A DNA stretch of 64,000 nt from Akkermansiaceae bacterium. Lineage in GTDB: Bacteria > Verrucomicrobiota > Verrucomicrobiia > Verrucomicrobiales > Akkermansiaceae. The DNA is taken from positions 1 to 64,000 of the forward strand of contig JAPKCM010000012.1 in the NCBI GenBank assembly GCA_028822935.1, in the 5' to 3' direction. Positions within the stretch are counted from its first letter, which is position 1; the number at the start of each line of letters is the position of its first letter. The translations under genes were made by a program, and so were the position numbers. Shown here one piece after another: positions 52,241-60,565 of the stretch. The notes beneath the pieces were generated by a model that worked only from the letters and a program-made list of their open reading frames with translations, searched no databases and had not been told where the DNA came from.

Positions 52241-52840
52241 ATGAAATTACTTCTCGCGCTTCCCTTGGTCGCCATCTTCCTCAGTTCCTGCGGTTCCGTC
52301 GCCCCAGATACCGGCCCCCCTGGAAGTGGTTACCTCGCCGCCTTCAGAGCAACCGCTCCTCCAAAAGACCAAGATCCCCTGCACACCCGAGGTTACTGGG
52401 ATGGCGATGGCGTCGAAGGAGCTTCCTCCATCACCATCATGAGGGATGAGCAAAAAGCATACTTTTACAAAGGAAATCATCTCGTCGGAATGAGCCCGAT
52501 CGCCACCGGAAAGACCACTCACACCACTCCATCGGGCAATTTTAAAATTACTCAAAAAAACATAGACCACAAATCTTCTCTCTACGGAGTCATCCGGGAC
52601 ACCGCTACGGGGCAAGTAATCAACGATGATGCAGACACCCGCAAGCACCGCACCGGTCCCGGACAGGTCTTCGAAAATGCCCCCATGCCCTACTTCATGC
52701 GCTTCAATAACGGCATCGGCATGCATGTCGGCCATCTCCCGGGTTATGCTGCTTCCCATGGATGTGTGCGGATGCCTGAACCGATGGCGACAAAATTCTT
52801 CAAAAACGTCATTCTCGGAACTCCCGTCATCGTCCAGTAA
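52241..52840 (+). CDS. L,D-transpeptidase lipoprotein (YkuD)
   Basis: 199 aa. Lipobox LSSC (Cys at about residue 17). The YkuD domain ITIMRDEQKAYFYKGNHLVG, IATGKTTHTTPSGNFKI and the catalytic block GIGMHVGHLPGYAASHGCVR (H...SHGCVR, Cys nucleophile) form 3-3 cross-links in peptidoglycan or attach proteins to it. The middle residues (VIRDTATGQVINDDADTRKH) are a family-specific insertion. It follows the methyltransferase by 15 bases and precedes the ACT gene by 3. Confidence 0.9.
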   Translation: MKLLLALPLVAIFLSSCGSVAPDTGPPGSGYLAAFRATAPPKDQDPLHTRGYWDGDGVEGASSITIMRDEQKAYFYKGNHLVGMSPIATGKTTHTTPSGNFKITQKNIDHKSSLYGVIRDTATGQVINDDADTRKHRTGPGQVFENAPMPYFMRFNNGIGMHVGHLPGYAASHGCVRMPEPMATKFFKNVILGTPVIVQ

Positions 52841-52843
52841 ATC

Positions 52844-53347
52844 ATGCTCCGCTCTCTCATCATCACTCTTGTCGGATCGGATCGCCCCTGTTTGGTGGAA
52901 TCTCTTGCCGAAGTCGTCGCCCGAAACGGAGGAAGCTGGCAGGAGAGCAAAATGGCTCGACTTTCTGGTCAGTTTGCCGGAATTCTCCGAATCGAATGTC
53001 CTCCTGATTCTGTCGGTGCTCTCGAAGCGGAACTCGCTCAAATCAGCGGCCTTCATCTCACCGTCATCCCCGAGGAAGCGGCCATTACTCCTGCGGGAAA
53101 AGTAATCTCATTGGAAATCGTCGGCCACGATCAACCCGGGATTGTCAAGCGCATCGCTTCCACCCTTTCCGCACACGGAGCGAATGTCGAAGAACTCGAG
53201 ACCTCGCTCGAATCAGCCCCCATGGCCGGGCACCTCCTTTTCCGGACCCGCGGCTCGGTCCGTCTTTCTTTGGAAGCCGACTCCTCGACTTTGATCGATG
53301 CCCTCGAAGAATTGGGTCCTGATCTGACTGTGGACCTTCACTCCTAA
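52844..53347 (+). CDS. ACT-domain protein, GcvR-like
   Basis: 167 aa. Two ACT domains (residues 5-75 and 85-160) with SDRPCLVESLAEVVARNGGS and GHDQPGIVKRIASTLSAHGA, like the glycine cleavage repressor GcvR. It probably senses an amino acid and binds a partner regulator; no DNA-binding domain. The partner is not identifiable here. Lies 3 bases after the L,D-transpeptidase and 3 before trmD. Confidence 0.8.
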   Translation: MLRSLIITLVGSDRPCLVESLAEVVARNGGSWQESKMARLSGQFAGILRIECPPDSVGALEAELAQISGLHLTVIPEEAAITPAGKVISLEIVGHDQPGIVKRIASTLSAHGANVEELETSLESAPMAGHLLFRTRGSVRLSLEADSSTLIDALEELGPDLTVDLHS

Positions 53348-53350
53348 GTC

Positions 53351-54031
53351 ATGCGCATCGACATCCTCACCCTCTTCCCGGAAATTGCTCTCGCGCCACT
53401 CGGAGAGAGCATGATGAAACGCGCTCAAGCAGCCGGCATCGTGACCATCGCAGCGCACAACCTGCGAGACTGGGCCAGCGACAAACATCGAAAGACCGAT
53501 GACGCCCTTTGCGGAGGCGGCCAAGGAATGCTCCTCAAGCCCGACCCGATTTTCGCAGCCATCGAAGACCTCCGCACCGATGACTCCCAAGTAATTCTCC
53601 TAACCCCTCAAGGAAGCGTCTTCAAGCAGGCCACCGCTCAAGAACTCTCCCGCTTCGGGCATCTCATCTTCATTTGTGGTCACTACGAAGGAGTCGACCA
53701 TCGCGTGATCGAAAATCTCGTCGATCTTGAACTCTCCATCGGAGATTACATCCTCACAAACGGAGCCATCGCGGCCGCCGTCGTAACCGATGCCATTGTT
53801 CGACTTCTTCCGGGAGCTCTCGGCGATGCGCGTTCATCCGAAGAAGAATCCTTCTCCAATCCCAACCTCCTCGAAGCCCCAGCCTATACCAAGCCAAACG
53901 AATTTCGTGGCCTCAAGGTTCCTGAAATCCTCCTTTCCGGGCACCATCTGAATATTGAGAAGTGGAAAAAAGAGAAAGCCTTGGAGCGCACTCGGGAAAA
54001 TCGCCCGGACCTGCTCTCGCCGAATCACTGA
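53351..54031 (+). CDS. trmD: tRNA (guanine-N1-)-methyltransferase
   Basis: 226 aa. SPOUT methyltransferase that makes m1G37. MRIDILTLFPEIALAPLGES, the knot loop LIFICGHYEGVDHRVIE and LSIGDYILTNGAIAAAVVTD, and RTRENRPDLL near the end are family signatures. No rpsP-rimM-trmD-rplS operon here; instead it is last in a run with the L,D-transpeptidase and ACT genes. Converges with the kinase gene, overlapping it by 7 bases. Confidence 0.95.
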   Translation: MRIDILTLFPEIALAPLGESMMKRAQAAGIVTIAAHNLRDWASDKHRKTDDALCGGGQGMLLKPDPIFAAIEDLRTDDSQVILLTPQGSVFKQATAQELSRFGHLIFICGHYEGVDHRVIENLVDLELSIGDYILTNGAIAAAVVTDAIVRLLPGALGDARSSEEESFSNPNLLEAPAYTKPNEFRGLKVPEILLSGHHLNIEKWKKEKALERTRENRPDLLSPNH

Positions 54032-56361
54032 GAAATCCCAACGAGGACCTGACGCCAGATCTTGCTGAAATCTTCACTTGCCCCGGCAAGCTCCTCAGCT
54101 TCCTGTTCGGCTTGATCTTCAAATCCCGCTAACCAGGCAAAGGCGATCTCCTGCTCCCGCATCGCCAGTCGGGCCGTGACACTCTCTTTCGAATCACGAA
54201 GCTCCTTGTGCACCGTAAGCAATGAACTTGTCTTGAGTTCGGTCCACTCCAGTTGACCACCGCTCGCAAGCTTTACCCCTTCTTGATTTGCACTCACACA
54301 TTTCACCACCTCACCCCTCGTGCTCTCAAACTCCCACTCTGGAAGCATCGCAAATTCATTGAGAAATCCCTGCCCTTGTTCCAGCAGATACTTCCATGCA
54401 ACTACCGCAGCAGGCTTGCTCTCAATGTCCTTGGGATCGATCAGCTCGGCGGCGAGATCAAAGCGACGCTCACCCGCACGTTCCCGAATCTCCTCGAGGC
54501 GTTCCGCCCAAGTATTTTTAGGACTGGTTTCCGGTCGGAGTTCAAATCCTTTGCGCAAGCGCCTTAGATAAATTTGCTTTGCTCGAATATTAAAGCGCAT
54601 CCTTCCTTTTGTCTCCAGGAGGCTCATCCGCTCGTTCAGATCATCCAGCTGATACTGCGCTTCCTCTTCGCTCGTCGGCAGTGGCATGGTATCCGCCTTG
54701 GTCATTAAGGCCGCATCCTTGAGATACTTCTCAGCCTGTTTTTGATAAACAGAATACCACTCAAAATCTCGATTAATGGAAGAGTCGCGCACTTTCTCCA
54801 GCCAAGGCCTCGCCTCCACAATCAGTCCCTGCTCCCATAGCTTCAGCGCCAAAGCAGTCACCCCCATCCAATCGATAATCCCTTTTGGATTCTCGGGAAA
54901 GTCTGATTGAGACGGAGGCCTCGTCTTGCTCAAAGTGAGAGCCAGTTCTTCAAGAGTTCCGGTTGCCTGATTCTTCTTTCTCAACTTTTTCAAGTGCGCA
55001 TAGATCTCTTCTGCTCTCTCCCGCGCCTCACCCGCTCTGCCATCGAGACAGGCATTAATCCCCGCCTCGATTCTCGCGAACGAACTCGTCGGCTCATGGA
55101 GCACTTCATCTTCGCCCAGTTCCAGCAACTTACCTTCGGCTCTTTTAAATTCGCCTTTTCCAACCAAGCCTCTCGCAAACGACCACGACTCGGTGAGATG
55201 CCGATTGGCATCAAAAGATTCCTCCACAGGAACCATCTCGATCGGAGTTGGCTCGATCACCTGACGATTCTCTTTCTCAACCTTGTTCTCCCAGGGCTTC
55301 CAAACAAAAGACGCCACCACCCCTCCTACCAGGATCAGGCCTACCGCTGCGGGGAGCACCCAACGATTTTCTTTCGATCGCCGTATCGCGCGTCCGCCAT
55401 CGAATTTAAGCCCGCAGGCACTGGTCGCACCACTCCGTGCCCGATGTAAAATCTCAAGAACTTCCTCATAGGAAGCCCACCGATGCTTGGGTTGATAGGC
55501 CATCATCCCATCAATCGCATCACAGGTGGCGTCCGTAAGCCACGGGGCCACTTTCCCCAAGCGAGGAATCGTTTGCTTGGCCCTCCGAAGAACCTTCGTC
55601 CCGTTCGACGTCGATTCAAAAGGCGGCTTCCCCGTCAAGCCATGGTAGAGAGTCGCTCCGAAGGCATAAAGATCACTTCGAAAATCCTCGATCCCCTTCT
55701 CAAGGGCCTCAGGCGGCACATAATAGGGAGTCGCCCAAATTTCCTCCGCCTTGGTTGAACCAGCTTGGGTGATTAAGGCCAATCCAAAATCGAGCAATTT
55801 GGCTTGGCCATTCTCATTCAAGAGAATGTTTCCAGGCTTCACATCACGATGAAGAACGCCGGAGTCATTGGCCGCGCGGAGTCCCTTGGTGACTTGCAGC
55901 GCGATCTCCAGCACTTCATCCTCCGGAAGAGCACCCCGCTCTGCCATCAGAGCTTCGAAGCTTTGTCCCCTCAAGAGTTCCATCACAAGGTAGAAACGAC
56001 CGTAAGCCCGTCCCACGGTGTAAACCTGAACCACGTTCGGGTGATTGACTGCCGCAGTCAATTGCGCCTCTTGCTCAAAGGCCGCCACGCGAACTTCATC
56101 CACGCTGTATTGCTCGTTGAGAACCTTGACCGCAACTTCACGGTTTAGAGTCTCATCGGTGGCGAGATAAACCACGCTCATTCCCCCGGTGGCATAGCAC
56201 CGCTCAAGAAAATACTTCCCTAATTGCCGTTTCACCCGGGTCTCGACCCCACACATGGGACAGATGACCTCTGCAAAGGGTTCAAAGGTGGTGACATCAA
56301 GATCCTCCTGACATCCTGAACAAACATCCAGGATCAATGGGGGAAGATCGGAATCACTCAC
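54025..56361 (-). CDS. Membrane Ser/Thr protein kinase with zinc ribbon
   Basis: 778 aa. N-terminal zinc ribbon CSGCQEDLDVTT...CPMCG (residues 14-37). Kinase domain about 45-320: YATGGMSVVYLATDETLNRE (Gly loop), AVKVL Lys, VLHRDVKPGNILL catalytic loop, LLDFGLAL (DFG), ATPYYVPPEAL activation segment. One transmembrane helix near 345-365 (WVLPAAVGLILVGGVVASFV), then about 400 periplasmic residues, helical and TPR-like (WSFARGLVGKGEFKRAEGKL, ALKLWEQGLIVEARPWLEKV). PASTA repeats are absent. It probably transduces an envelope signal; no partner phosphatase in the window. A palindrome lies directly upstream. Confidence 0.9.
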   Translation of the reverse strand: MSDSDLPPLILDVCSGCQEDLDVTTFEPFAEVICPMCGVETRVKRQLGKYFLERCYATGGMSVVYLATDETLNREVAVKVLNEQYSVDEVRVAAFEQEAQLTAAVNHPNVVQVYTVGRAYGRFYLVMELLRGQSFEALMAERGALPEDEVLEIALQVTKGLRAANDSGVLHRDVKPGNILLNENGQAKLLDFGLALITQAGSTKAEEIWATPYYVPPEALEKGIEDFRSDLYAFGATLYHGLTGKPPFESTSNGTKVLRRAKQTIPRLGKVAPWLTDATCDAIDGMMAYQPKHRWASYEEVLEILHRARSGATSACGLKFDGGRAIRRSKENRWVLPAAVGLILVGGVVASFVWKPWENKVEKENRQVIEPTPIEMVPVEESFDANRHLTESWSFARGLVGKGEFKRAEGKLLELGEDEVLHEPTSSFARIEAGINACLDGRAGEARERAEEIYAHLKKLRKKNQATGTLEELALTLSKTRPPSQSDFPENPKGIIDWMGVTALALKLWEQGLIVEARPWLEKVRDSSINRDFEWYSVYQKQAEKYLKDAALMTKADTMPLPTSEEEAQYQLDDLNERMSLLETKGRMRFNIRAKQIYLRRLRKGFELRPETSPKNTWAERLEEIRERAGERRFDLAAELIDPKDIESKPAAVVAWKYLLEQGQGFLNEFAMLPEWEFESTRGEVVKCVSANQEGVKLASGGQLEWTELKTSSLLTVHKELRDSKESVTARLAMREQEIAFAWLAGFEDQAEQEAEELAGASEDFSKIWRQVLVGISQ

Positions 56362-56369
56362 TGCTAAAT

Positions 56370-56389
56370 TTAAGAGAGCTCTCTCTTAA
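56370..56389. promoter_or_regulatory. Palindrome before the kinase gene
   Basis: TTAAGAGAG and CTCTCTTAA are perfect 9-base arms separated by CT, ending 9 bases upstream of the kinase start and including the stop codon of the small lipoprotein gene. It could be an operator for the kinase gene or a terminator-like hairpin of the lipoprotein transcript. Confidence 0.4.
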
Positions 56390-56562
56390 CGGCCTTCATT
56401 CATTCCTTGGAACGCCCCTTGGCTCGATCCCTCACCAGGAACATTCCATGGCATGTTGGAATCATCGGACCCCGGGGGTGGGACGGCCTTACGTTCTTCG
56501 GCCACCTTATTGCTGGCACAGGAAAAAAGGGCGAGAGAAAGGAAAGAAAGAAGAAGCTTCAT
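56386..56562 (-). CDS. Tiny lipoprotein with MPWN motif, copy 1
   Basis: 58 aa. ATG 56562 starts MKLLLSFLSLALFSCASNKV with a lipobox (Cys15). The mature part contains DDSNMPWNVPGEGSSQGAFQ and ends GMNEGR. The next gene upstream (56681-56833) has the same plan (DDQMPWNRPGENAYQG...GM), so the two are tandem paralogues. The mature peptides are 44 and about 36 residues. Function unknown; they may decorate or anchor an outer-membrane complex. Both are too short for usual ORF cut-offs. Lies upstream of the kinase in the same direction. Confidence 0.65.
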   Translation of the reverse strand: MKLLLSFLSLALFSCASNKVAEERKAVPPPGSDDSNMPWNVPGEGSSQGAFQGMNEGR

Positions 56563-56680
56563 TGCTAGAAAACCTACATCAGGAAGAATATTTGAAAAGA
56601 CTACATTTTCGCAGAACTCCGATTAAAAATAGTCTCCCCCAGCACAAAAAAAGTTCGCCCTTCTCTGAAGCCGCTGAAAT

Positions 56681-56833
56681 TCATCGGCGGTCCATTCCCA
56701 ATCCTCCCTGATAAGCATTTTCTCCGGGGCGATTCCACGGCATCTGGTCATCCAAATTTTCGGACCCAAACGCCCGAGGTGCTGAACTGCAGGAACAAAC
56801 AATCAAAGTGACGAGGAGCAGGAGTGTTTTCAT
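56681..56833 (-). CDS. Tiny lipoprotein with MPWN motif, copy 2
   Basis: 50 aa. ATG 56833, MKTLLLLVTLIVCSCSSAPR with lipobox (Cys13 or Cys15). Mature part AFGSENLDDQMPWNRPGENA ends YQGGLGMDRR. Related to copy 1 by DD-x(1,2)-MPWN-x-PGE-x(2,3)-QG-x(2,3)-GM. The 118-base gap between the copies has no other gene. The codons after MPWN show the same order of residues with different bases, which suggests protein-level constraint. Confidence 0.62.
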   Translation of the reverse strand: MKTLLLLVTLIVCSCSSAPRAFGSENLDDQMPWNRPGENAYQGGLGMDRR

Positions 56834-56914
56834 CCCGATTCACTCTATCTGGGAAAGCGCTCCCCATCCAGCTCCGGATCACCACAAAAACAGACTGACG
56901 ATCAAATCCGTGAC

Positions 56915-56949
56915 ACAAAAAAAAGCGGCTCGTTAAGAGCCGCTTTTTG
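56915..56949 (-). terminator. Intrinsic terminator
   Basis: GCGGCTC-TTAAC-GAGCCGC on the minus strand followed by T9; the other strand has T5. It ends the transcript of the two coiled-coil genes. Confidence 0.9.
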
Positions 56950-56968
56950 AAAATTATTGAAGCAGAAC

Positions 56969-57769
56969 CTAGTTTGCCGCGGTGTCAGCGAGGATGACAG
57001 AATCACCTGGCTGAGCGCGCACTCCGACAGCCATGCTGTCAGGAATAATTTCAGCAATCGCTTGGTTTGCTTCGAGAGAGGAAATAAGAACATTGCCCAA
57101 ATGACGTCCATCACGGACGAGGAGAAGTTTGGAATCTCCCGCAAGTCCCGATTTTTCACCGGCGGCAATCACAAGGAAGCCCCACTCGTTGTTCACCGAT
57201 GTGACGGTAGCGCTGAATGTATTGCCACGAACCCGGGCTATACTCTCATCGATCTTGGTCGTGACACGAGCGATCTCTGCTTTGGACTTCGCGACACTCT
57301 TTTCGAGATTCTCACGAACAAGCTCCAGCTCCGCAAGCTGTTTATCCTTACTCTTCTTCTGCTCTTCGAGATCTTTAACGATTCCAGGAATGTCTTCGAG
57401 TTTCACATCTGGGCCCGCGCTCTTCTTGATCTCATCGATCAGCTTGTCGATATCAGCGATACGACCTTGTTCCTCCTCAAGACGAGCAGCCTCTACAGCG
57501 AGAGTCTTTTGAAGTTCGCCCTGCTTGCCGACTTCGGTCTCCAGCGAGGCAACGGCTTCGTCCTTGGCCGAACGAGCTTCTTTGTTGGAAGCTGTAGAAT
57601 CAGTTTTTACACCTTCTTTGTCGGTGATGGTCTTACTGAGATTAGAAGTTTCTCTTTTGAGAGTGTCGAGATCGGCCAACTGAATTTCGGTCTTATCTTT
57701 GAGCTGCCAGCCAAAGATGGCTCCTGCTCCGATGGCGACAACAGCGAGAATGTAGAGAATGTTTTTCAT
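56969..57769 (-). CDS. Membrane-anchored coiled-coil protein, tandem paralogue 1
   Basis: 266 aa. N-terminal anchor (NILYILAVVAIGAGAIFGWQ). Residues about 30-180 are a coiled coil rich in Lys/Glu/Asp (LDTLKRETSNLSKTITDKEG, LEEQKKSKDKQLAEL). The last 85 residues form a beta domain: VTSVNNEWGFLVIAAGEKSG, LLLVRDGRHLGNVLISSLEA, AIAEIIPDS, VQPGDSVI-like end. The neighbour at 57810 has the same layout and the same end. The beta domain resembles the strands of MreC or a flagellar-assembly T-ring-like 'GxxVGxxLxVxRxGxxIGxxxV' domain seen in many envelope proteins. Function unknown. Confidence 0.7.
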   Translation of the reverse strand: MKNILYILAVVAIGAGAIFGWQLKDKTEIQLADLDTLKRETSNLSKTITDKEGVKTDSTASNKEARSAKDEAVASLETEVGKQGELQKTLAVEAARLEEEQGRIADIDKLIDEIKKSAGPDVKLEDIPGIVKDLEEQKKSKDKQLAELELVRENLEKSVAKSKAEIARVTTKIDESIARVRGNTFSATVTSVNNEWGFLVIAAGEKSGLAGDSKLLLVRDGRHLGNVLISSLEANQAIAEIIPDSMAVGVRAQPGDSVILADTAAN

Positions 57770-57809
57770 AGTAAAATAGTGATCGTAGGTTGGTGTATTT
57801 CAGAGTCGC

Positions 57810-58595
57810 TTACTTAGCTTCTCCTCCTTCTTCTATGAGAGGGACAACTTTGTCTCCGGGAGAGACAGTCACGTCACCTTTCACGCTGCTGGGAATGATA
57901 TTTGCTGCTGAAGTGTTGGCTTCCACTCCAGTAACGATGAGCTTAGCGATTTCCTCCCCATCGCGAAGAACGGACAATTTGGACTTTTTGACAACTCCGA
58001 TGTTGTCGCCTCCGGTTAAAGTAACGAAGCCCCACTGACGGAAGATCGAGCGAACGCTAGTACTTTCGAAGTAGGAAGAACCACTAACGCGGTCCCCCAG
58101 TTTCTTAGCAAGATTCTTGGCGGTGTCTGCGGTGCTACTCTCGGTTCCTGTCAGGCGATCAACTTGAGCCGAATTAATGGAGATCTCATCTTCAAGATCT
58201 CTCACTGCAGCACGAAGAGCTTTCATTCTTGGAACTAGGGTAACAACATCTCCCAGCTCCTTCAGAGTTTCATCAGCGGCATCCGCTTTAGCTTGAGCTG
58301 AATCAGCATCGCCTTTCTTAGAGTCGATACTGTCTTGGGTTTTCTCGTTGCCAGCGACTTGCTCGTCGAGCTTCTCCTGAGTCTCATCACGAACCGTGTT
58401 GAATTGCTCGCTCTCCGTATCAAGCGCCGTGATGTCACTGGTAAGAGAGTTGAATTTAGTCGTGAGCGTTGTTTTTTTGCCATCTTCCGACTGAGTGTCG
58501 GCGATAGTATCTTCAAGAAAGCCCTTATTTTTATGGGCGACGAATGCCCCGATGAGGAGGGCGACAGCTGCTAGGATTCCAAAGGTGTTTGCCAT
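57810..58595 (-). CDS. Membrane-anchored coiled-coil protein, tandem paralogue 2
   Basis: 261 aa. N-terminal anchor (FGILAAVALLIGAFVAH), coiled coil about 45-170 (FNSLTSDITALDTESEQFNT, DSIDSKKGDADSAQAKADAA), then the shared beta domain: IFRQWGFVTLTGGDNIGVVK, KLSVLRDGEEIAKLIVTGVE, ANIIPSSVKGDVTVSPGDKV. It precedes paralogue 1 by 40 bases on the same strand, so they share a transcript, and the two may form a hetero-oligomer. Start overlaps nothing; the divergent ABC transporter begins at 58757. Confidence 0.7.
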   Translation of the reverse strand: MANTFGILAAVALLIGAFVAHKNKGFLEDTIADTQSEDGKKTTLTTKFNSLTSDITALDTESEQFNTVRDETQEKLDEQVAGNEKTQDSIDSKKGDADSAQAKADAADETLKELGDVVTLVPRMKALRAAVRDLEDEISINSAQVDRLTGTESSTADTAKNLAKKLGDRVSGSSYFESTSVRSIFRQWGFVTLTGGDNIGVVKKSKLSVLRDGEEIAKLIVTGVEANTSAANIIPSSVKGDVTVSPGDKVVPLIEEGGEAK

Positions 58596-58756
58596 TGTAT
58601 TAAAGGATCGTTCCGGTGTGGTTTCGAATAAGCTACCGATTGTCGGAGAGGTCCGGCAATCCTAAAGTTCACCGAATCTGCTCTTTCCCTATATTTTCGA
58701 CAAGAATAAGGGACCTTGCCGCTTGCATCCTGTTTGACTACGGGCAAATTGGGCCT

Positions 58757-60475
58757 GTGAAGAGCGTTTTGCGGGTTCTTGCTTATTTACGCCGATATCC
58801 CGAATTAGGGGCGGCTCAGCTGCTGTGTGCCACCATCATGGCACTTTCGGTCATCATTTTCCCATGGATTACTGGCTATGTTGTCGATAAAATTATTCCG
58901 AATCCGGGACGTCACGGCGAGTTTTTCTTCTGGGTAGCGGCAGCATTGGGAGGATTTTTCGCCAAAGATGGTCTCAATTGCGCTCGCATCATCCTCAATA
59001 ATCACTTTGAGCAAAAAGTGATCTTCGATATCCGCTCGGATCTTTATCAGAAGATTCAGCGACTTCCCCTCCGCTGGTTCGATACCCGGCGCACCGGCGA
59101 TATTATGACCCGCGTGGTCGAGGATGTCACCGCAATGGAGCGAGTCCTCATTGACGGCATCGAGCTCGGCCTCGTCTCCTTCTTCCAGATCGGAATCGTG
59201 GCAACTTGGATGTACTTCACCAATTGGGAGGTCGCTCTCTGGGCCACCCTGCCTGTTCCCTTTCTCGTTATCGGTGCCTATTTCTACACCAAGGACGCCC
59301 GTTCAAGATACCGCGAGCAACGAGAATCTTCCTCGGACCTCAACGCATTCCTGCACGACAACATCGCCGGCATCCGCCAGATCAAAGCCTACGCCGCCGA
59401 GAAAGAAGAGCATCGTAATTTCAACAAGCTCTCGAAGAAGCTCCAGGACGCGACCTTGAAGCTCATGAGATACTGGGCCTTCTACTCACCCGGAATGTCC
59501 TTCATCGGCATGATCGGCTACGTCCTTGTTCTCGGATCAGGTGGTTTGGCCGTAATGAATGGCTCCATGGCACTCGGTGAATTTCTTTCCTATTTCCTCA
59601 TGCTTTCGCTCTTCTATGAGCCTGTTGGGAAACTACACCAGCTCAATCAAATGGCACTCTCGTCCCGTGCCGCCGCCGATCGCGTCTTCGAGGTCCTCGA
59701 TTCGGAAGACGAGCCCGACGCCGCGAGCGGAAACCCCCTTCCACGGCCTGTCAAAGGAGCAGTCTCCTTTGAAAACGTGAGCTTCGCTTACGACGACGAC
59801 CAACCGACGCTCCACAGTATCACCATCAAGGCCGCGCCCGGCGAAACGATCGCCCTCGCCGGCACCACGGGCGCGGGGAAATCCACCATCGTCAATCTCC
59901 TCTGCCGTTTCTACGAATACGACTCCGGCAGTCTCAGCATTGATGGCCACGAATTAAATTCCCTCTCAAAAACTTCTCTCCGCGAAGCCATCGGTTACGT
60001 CACCCAGGAAGCCTTCCTTTTCAATGGCTCCGTCCGTGAAAATCTCATCCTCGCCAAACGAAGCGCGACCGATGAGGAAATCTGGCGGGCCCTCGACGCC
60101 GCGAAGGCCGACTTCGTCAAGGAACTCCCCGAAAAACTCGAAACCAATGTCGGTGAACGCGGCGTGAAACTTTCAGGAGGAGAAAAACAGCGCCTCTCCA
60201 TCGCGCGCGCCCTCCTCAAAGACCCACCCATCCTTCTCCTTGATGAAGCCACCGCTTCGGTCGACAATAAGACCGAGCTTTCCATCCAGCAAGCCCTCGA
60301 TGAACTGATGAAAAATCGCACCAGCATCGTCATCGCCCACCGCCTCTCCACCATCCAAAATGCCGACCGCATTTACGTCATGGAAAAAGGCCGCATCGTT
60401 GAAGAAGGAAATTACAATGAGTTGATTCAGCGAGACGGCAAGTTCGCCGAACTCGCCAGCACCATTCAGGAGTAA
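58757..60475 (+). CDS. MsbA-like ABC exporter
   Basis: 572 aa from GTG 58757 (reads MKSVLRVLAYLRRYPELGAA); the frame open from 58616 extends 47 residues that do not fit and would cover the promoter region. Six transmembrane helices in residues 1-300, then the ATPase: Walker A ALAGTTGAGKSTIVNLLCRF, Q-loop YVTQEAFLFNG, signature LSGGEKQRLSIARALL, Walker B LLLDEATASVD, H-loop IAHRLST. Flips lipid A or other lipids, or exports drugs. Full-length half-transporter that should act as a homodimer. serS follows after 90 bases. Confidence 0.9.
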   Translation: MKSVLRVLAYLRRYPELGAAQLLCATIMALSVIIFPWITGYVVDKIIPNPGRHGEFFFWVAAALGGFFAKDGLNCARIILNNHFEQKVIFDIRSDLYQKIQRLPLRWFDTRRTGDIMTRVVEDVTAMERVLIDGIELGLVSFFQIGIVATWMYFTNWEVALWATLPVPFLVIGAYFYTKDARSRYREQRESSSDLNAFLHDNIAGIRQIKAYAAEKEEHRNFNKLSKKLQDATLKLMRYWAFYSPGMSFIGMIGYVLVLGSGGLAVMNGSMALGEFLSYFLMLSLFYEPVGKLHQLNQMALSSRAAADRVFEVLDSEDEPDAASGNPLPRPVKGAVSFENVSFAYDDDQPTLHSITIKAAPGETIALAGTTGAGKSTIVNLLCRFYEYDSGSLSIDGHELNSLSKTSLREAIGYVTQEAFLFNGSVRENLILAKRSATDEEIWRALDAAKADFVKELPEKLETNVGERGVKLSGGEKQRLSIARALLKDPPILLLDEATASVDNKTELSIQQALDELMKNRTSIVIAHRLSTIQNADRIYVMEKGRIVEEGNYNELIQRDGKFAELASTIQE

Positions 60476-60565
60476 AAGGAGCCCTTTTAGAATTCTAAAT
60501 CATCCTTTGCCTTGTGCTCCGGAATGCGGTAACCGCTCGGCAGCGCAATAACTGCCCGCATCTCT

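Noticed and set aside
60476-60565. T-box leader before serS
   Set aside because: Too short, and no T-box consensus TGGNACC-like bulge is present.
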